Assembly: GCA_937900985.1 (NCBI GenBank)
Contig: CALCGM010000243.1
Span: 1-23,124 of the forward strand
DNA from: an uncultured Planctomycetaceae bacterium
Lineage (GTDB): Bacteria > Planctomycetota > Planctomycetia > Pirellulales > UBA1268
Reading direction: 5' to 3'
Length of the DNA: 23,124 nucleotides
The position numbers and the translations under genes are program-made. Shown one piece after another: positions 21,906-23,124 of this stretch. The notes beneath the pieces were generated by a model. That model was given only the letters and a program-made list of their open reading frames with translations, ran no database searches and was not told where the DNA came from. The first letter of the stretch is position 1. Each line of letters starts with the position of its first letter.

Positions 21906-23124
21906 ATGTCACCAGAATCTCAGTCGCATGAGCCCGACGCGGCAGGTGCACAGGCTGCCGGAGCCACGTCGGACTCTGAACTGCTCTCCAGGGCGACAGG
22001 GCTGTCTGCCCATGCCACCGACTTCGGCCTCGCCCCCAGCACCGACCACGGCGGTGAATCCGACACGATCGCACCCAGCGATGATGATCCCCTGCTCGGC
22101 GCGAGCGTCGGCGATGTGGTCATTGAGTCGATGATCGCCGAAGGGGGCATGGGCCGCGTCTACCGAGGTCAGCAGACGCTGCCCCCCAGGCCAGTCGCCG
22201 TGAAGTTCATGCGGCACGCCCGCACGGCCGTGCTTGCCGATCGCTTCCGCCAGGAAGTCGAGGTTCTCGGCAGGCTGGTACACCCCAACATCGCACAGAT
22301 CTTCACCGCTGGCGAATACCGGCTTGGGCTCGAGCGGCTGCCCTACTTCGTGATGGAGTTCATCCCCGATGCCAGAACGCTGCTGCGGCACTGCACGAAG
22401 GCAGACCTCGACATCGTGCCCCGCCTCGAGCTCTTTCTCGATGCCTGCGACGCGGTGGCAGCCGGCCACCATCAGGGCATCGTGCACCGCGACCTCAAGC
22501 CGGGCAACATCCTCGTCGCCGGCGAGCCCTCCAGCGGCAACAGCACTTCGTCGGCAACGACGAGCCCGACCTCGGCGACGCACACCGCTCCAGCTGAGCA
22601 AGCCCGGAGCAGGCCCCGGATCGAGCGGCCACGGGTGAAGGTCATCGACTTCGGCATCGCCAAGGCGGCCACACCGGAGGAGCAGCAGGCAACAGGCTTC
22701 ACGCAGACCGGTGAGTTTCTTGGCACCCGGCAATACATGAGCCCGGAGCAGTTTGACGGCCGACCGAGTGAGATCGATGCCCGAAGCGACGTCTACTCCC
22801 TCGGCGTCGTCCTCCAGGAGCTCCTCACCGGGCAGCTGCCCCACGACCTGGCTGGCTGCTCGCTGGTGGAGACCGCCCGCGTCGTTCAGGAGCGGCCGCC
22901 GCGGCCGCTGCAGTTTGCGGGCAGAAGCCTCGACCGCAGGCTCCGCCGCGGCCTCCACACGCTGGTCGCCCGCTGCCTGGAGAAAAACCCTGCGGATCGC
23001 TATCCCGATGCCGATGCCTTGGCGAGCGACCTGAGGAGGCTGCTGGGTGGTGAAGACCTTGCGACAGCGGGGCCGGTCGTGCGGCTCCTGCGAAAGGCGA
23101 AACGGCGGCCCGTGGCGATCGCAG
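21906..23124 (+). CDS. Hanks-type serine/threonine protein kinase (3' end outside window)
   Basis: The frame is open from ATG 21906 to the window end (406 codons). After an acidic, Ser/Thr-rich leader (1-65) the kinase domain shows all main motifs: glycine loop IAEGGMGRVYRG (77-88), VAVKFM with Lys100, Glu117 in the C-helix, HRDLKPGN (194-201), IDFGIAK with Asp248, a P+1 region GTRQYMSPEQ (273-282) and DARSDVYSLGVVL (291-303). It therefore looks active. Unusually, about 38 residues (205-243), rich in Ser, Thr and Pro, separate NILV from KVIDFG, where normally only a few residues stand. The visible end (RLLRKAKRRPVAIA) is basic and could precede a membrane segment, as in many planctomycete receptor-like kinases; that part is not seen. 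No good Shine-Dalgarno sequence; GAGG is 13 bases upstream. Targets are unknown. Confidence 0.95.
   Translation, partial: MSPESQSHEPDAAGAQAAGATSDSELLSRATGLSAHATDFGLAPSTDHGGESDTIAPSDDDPLLGASVGDVVIESMIAEGGMGRVYRGQQTLPPRPVAVKFMRHARTAVLADRFRQEVEVLGRLVHPNIAQIFTAGEYRLGLERLPYFVMEFIPDARTLLRHCTKADLDIVPRLELFLDACDAVAAGHHQGIVHRDLKPGNILVAGEPSSGNSTSSATTSPTSATHTAPAEQARSRPRIERPRVKVIDFGIAKAATPEEQQATGFTQTGEFLGTRQYMSPEQFDGRPSEIDARSDVYSLGVVLQELLTGQLPHDLAGCSLVETARVVQERPPRPLQFAGRSLDRRLRRGLHTLVARCLEKNPADRYPDADALASDLRRLLGGEDLATAGPVVRLLRKAKRRPVAIA

Noticed and set aside
19951..22958. - strand frames (649 and 349 codons) opposite the second DUF1501 gene and the kinase
   Set aside because: Shadows of genes with complete catalytic or family motifs on the + strand.

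Overview
The window looks like a chromosomal segment of a GC-rich member of the Planctomycetota (Pirellulales-like). It carries several families that are almost diagnostic of that phylum: two secreted DUF1549/DUF1553 cytochrome-like proteins, each followed by a DUF1501 protein; a PVC-type membrane-bound dehydrogenase with HEAT-like repeats; a Uma2 (DUF820) protein; and a Hanks-type serine/threonine kinase. Most genes are very rich in G/C at third codon positions, so long antisense open frames are common and almost all are shadows. I saw no rRNA, tRNA, CRISPR array or intact insertion sequence.

Left block (1-9241). A divergent promoter region (4029-4184) separates two sets of exported proteins. 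Leftward runs a neutral-ceramidase-like hydrolase (2592-4028), overlapped by 4 bases (GTGA) by a PVC-type dehydrogenase with a GTG start that leaves the window at base 1. Rightward run a DUF1549/DUF1553 protein with two CxxCH haem motifs (4188-6668), a Tat-type DUF1501 protein (6734-8191) and a secreted beta-propeller protein (8276-9241). All five appear to work outside the cytoplasm, probably on an imported or surface-bound substrate; the substrate is not visible from sequence.

Middle block (9242-13783). A Uma2-like protein (9414-10055) converges on a SulP anion transporter with a STAS domain (10095-11906). Behind the transporter is an AAA ATPase with a DUF4143-type C-terminus (12197-13393), whose 3' end contains a REP-like palindrome. 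The 390 bases upstream of it hold only a doubtful 58-codon ORF. By eye the Uma2 and ATPase genes are less GC-biased than their neighbours and look like accessory genes.

Right block (13784-23124). Leftward: an eight-segment membrane protein (16891-18111), then a large secreted protein (13784-16747) that combines TPR-like helices, a trypsin-like fold apparently lacking catalytic His and Asp, about eleven 12-residue Ser/Pro/Gly/Tyr repeats and a C-terminal domain. Rightward: a small conserved hypothetical protein (18268-18501), a second and shorter DUF1549/DUF1553 plus DUF1501 pair (18577-21768), and the N-terminal 406 codons of a Hanks-type kinase (21906 to the window end) with an unusual Ser/Thr-rich insertion between its catalytic loop and DFG motif.

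The most unusual items are the pseudoprotease/repeat protein, the kinase insertion, a roughly 75-residue insertion in the SulP transporter and the tight divergent arrangement of exported catabolic genes. I do not see a clear-cut new defence or mobile system.
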